Below are positions 62,037-64,000 of a stretch of DNA of 64,000 nucleotides, piece by piece. Source of the stretch: Acanthaster planci (Eukaryota; Echinodermata; Asteroidea; Valvatida; Acanthasteridae); NCBI RefSeq assembly GCF_001949145.1, contig NW_019091439.1, forward strand, positions 682,013-746,012. The letters run 5' to 3'. Numbering within the stretch: the stretch's first letter is position 1; each line of letters opens with the position of its first letter. The notes under the pieces were generated by a model, which was given only the letters and a program-made list of their open reading frames with translations, was not told the origin of the DNA and made no database searches. A program made the translations under genes and the position numbers.

Positions 62037-62267
62037 GCAGCAGCATATCCAGCTGTTGGTATTAGGGGTAGGGGGAAAATTCAAAAGTGAATGCAGCTTT
62101 GGGCTCATTCAACATTATGTTGGGGAGCAAAATATCCAAAAGCCTTATCAATATTTGATAAATTAATATACTGATTACTTTCTTTCATACTAATCTATGT
62201 GGTATTCTTTGTAAAAAATCTGTCTGGGAAGCAACCTCCCCCCCTCCCTTGCTGAAAACGCCACTGA
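62037..62267. mobile_element. Probable CAGTGGCG-family MITE, degraded
   Basis: The right end AAAACGCCACTG (inverse CAGTGGCGTTTT) and the left end CAGCAGCATATCCAGC are distant inverted repeats around G-rich then C-rich interior runs. No 8-bp duplication was confirmed. Confidence 0.4.
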
Positions 62268-63584
62268 AGTCAAGCTAATATGGCATGCTATGCATTTTAA
62301 TGCGGACAGAAAATGAATAATTCTAGGAGCTATTCCGTAGGATGACTTCATTCATCAGCCTACAATGATGAATTGACAGTGATTTATGTGTTGTGTCTAC
62401 CAGGGTACAATTCTGAATAGCACTGTTGTGCTGATTTTCCACACAAAGCAATTTACTGTATCAGAAAAACAAAATTGGTGGGATTTGTAGCTTTGAGGGC
62501 AAAAAGCAAGGCTTTGTATTTTGTGTGAGCTAGCAAAACTAGTTTGCAAGTACACGCCCACGTCTTCATGACTCCGTCAGGTGTTCAAGTTTTTGACGCC
62601 CCACAATGGGCATGTACATGCAGCTGTGGTCATCCGATTTGCACTACAACCTTCTATTACTGTTGAAGTTATGGCTTTGGTCCAAACAAACAAGGCAACC
62701 ACACCCCTTCGTAGCTTCTTATGTAACAAGTGAGGTCTAGCTTTTATGTAGATAATCCAAGACCTACGCAGGGTGGCAAAGTCTGGTGTTATCTTCATGA
62801 AGAATCAAGCACTCAAATAGCAATCCATTGGTGTTACATGAGTATTATACCTCTTGATCCAAGTTCTTACACTATGATTTAGGCTCAGTGTGGCAGTGAG
62901 CAGTGGCTTGAATCGCTAACTCGGACCCGTGTCAGACTTGAGTCACAGTTATTTTGACAGGAGACTTGACAGGGGAGAAAATTACTTCGAACTCTGATGT
63001 AAACAAAGTTCTGACTTCATCATACTTATATTTGGTCACAAGAAATGTGAGCATATAATGAGGGCAAGTAAACTTAAGCAGACAGGTCAGACTCATGTTG
63101 CAAACATACATGTAGGTCACATCAGCAATATGGGATGTCTGAAAAATGTGCAAATGTAACGTAATATACAGGCTTGAAAAATGACTTGCACTTTCATTTT
63201 GACTCGGGAAATGTTGCCTTACTTACACTCTTGAAAAAAAATTACTTGCTACGCAACTTCGCATGTGAAAAAATCTATTCTAATTTGACTTGCAAAAAAA
63301 TGACCCTGAAGATGGGTTACATTTTTCCAAGTTTGTGTAACAAATAAAAAAATGAGTAAGATGTCTCTCACTAGTGATGTGAAAAATGTACAATGGAGCT
63401 TGAAACCCACATACCCGACCAATGATGTCAGGAGCCGGTTTCCAATATACATGTAGGAAATGGATACCCGTGTAATAAATGAATTGTATTTTTAGTTACT
63501 TTAAAAGCAAAGAAAAAGAAAAGTTTTGATTATTTGTGGGGAAATGTTAAAACAAGAAACTAGGCGACCTGGAAATTAACCCTA

Positions 63585-63650
63585 ACAGTCCCAAATCCTC
63601 TAATTTCAATATGATTTTACATAAACCCTAGAGGGTTAAGGTTAATGCAA
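63585..63650 (+). repeat. Dispersed 70-80 bp repeat, copy 3
   Basis: ACAGTCCCAAATCCTCTAAT followed by TTCAATATGATTTTACATAA and CCCTAGAGGGTTAAGG. Same family as 4918-4990 and 44783-44850. Confidence 0.75.
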
Positions 63651-64000
63651 ACAATTCAGGTTTATAGTGTTGATGTTGTTGATGATAGACAGAACTGTCA
63701 ATATGAAATTAATCACATTTGCCTCTTTTTTGAAACCATAAGGTCAGGTTTCCTTTGCTGGTACCCAGGTATTTGCATTTTACATATTTAGTTTGATGCA
63801 GTAACTGTTTCCAATACTTCATGTGAATGCGCATGGCTTTTTTTTTAAATGCCACCTTGTAAACTATTTGTGTCACAGTGTCACAGTTTTCTCTCCACCC
63901 TAGATATGCAAAGAACATTTTAGTTAAACCTCTTCAATTTGATACCCAGTTCATCAAAGCTCAAAGTAATCAGAGGTTCCTCGGTCAAATTATTCATCTC

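Larger units (their letters stand above)
61833..64000 (+). other. Start of Reeler gene intron 3 to window edge; no exon found
   Basis: No phase-1 exon continuing the Reeler protein was recognised. It contains a probable degraded MITE (62037-62267) and the third copy of the 80-bp dispersed repeat. Confidence 0.55.

Overview
The window looks like a piece of a large, AT-rich animal nuclear genome. The genes have GT-AG introns, exons are mostly 30-310 bp and introns 0.4-16 kb, and most of the DNA is non-coding and repeat-rich. Palindromic TACATGTA strings, TAGGCCTA-like strings, a Reeler-domain gene and a juvenile-hormone-acid-methyltransferase-like gene suggest a marine invertebrate deuterostome (echinoderm, hemichordate or amphioxus). 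That placement is inference; no marker here fixes the species.

Three host genes can be read. (1) On the minus strand, 30892 down to 4769, is the ROGDI (rogdi/RAV2-like) gene. Ten well-supported coding exons plus one tentative 26-nt micro-exon join in phase and give about 267 residues, collinear with the vertebrate protein. The last short exon was not found. (2) On the plus strand, 35022-38914, is a four-exon class I SAM-dependent methyltransferase of the JHAMT-like type. Exon 2 carries an apparent one-base frameshift and in-frame stop. (3) On the plus strand, starting at 43381 and running off the right edge, is a secreted or membrane Reeler-domain protein. Its Reeler domain is split over three exons (43381-43585, 59870-60113, 61762-61832), with a 16.3-kb first intron. 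ROGDI and the methyltransferase are divergent, about 4.1 kb apart.

Between and inside these genes lies a crowded repeat landscape. It includes a decayed IS630/Tc1-like transposase gene (40063-41729, minus) with a recognisable 107-nt intron and a small inverted-repeat element nested in it. There are several short inverted-repeat elements: 10291-11108 with TTAA ends, 29722-30366 with about 98-bp terminal repeats, 33380-33731, 55501-56101, and two hAT-like ones at 36384-36605 and 58420-58584 with 8-bp target duplications. A tRNA-headed SINE-like sequence lies near 28.45 kb. There are also dispersed repeat pairs, degenerate tandem arrays and simple repeats. A 218-base assembly gap lies at 22851-23068.

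The three host genes have no evident functional connection. I found no operon, CRISPR array, canonical tRNA or rRNA gene, or other prokaryote-style system. The most useful outcomes are the reconstructed gene models, the methyltransferase frameshift, and the well-bounded small transposable elements.
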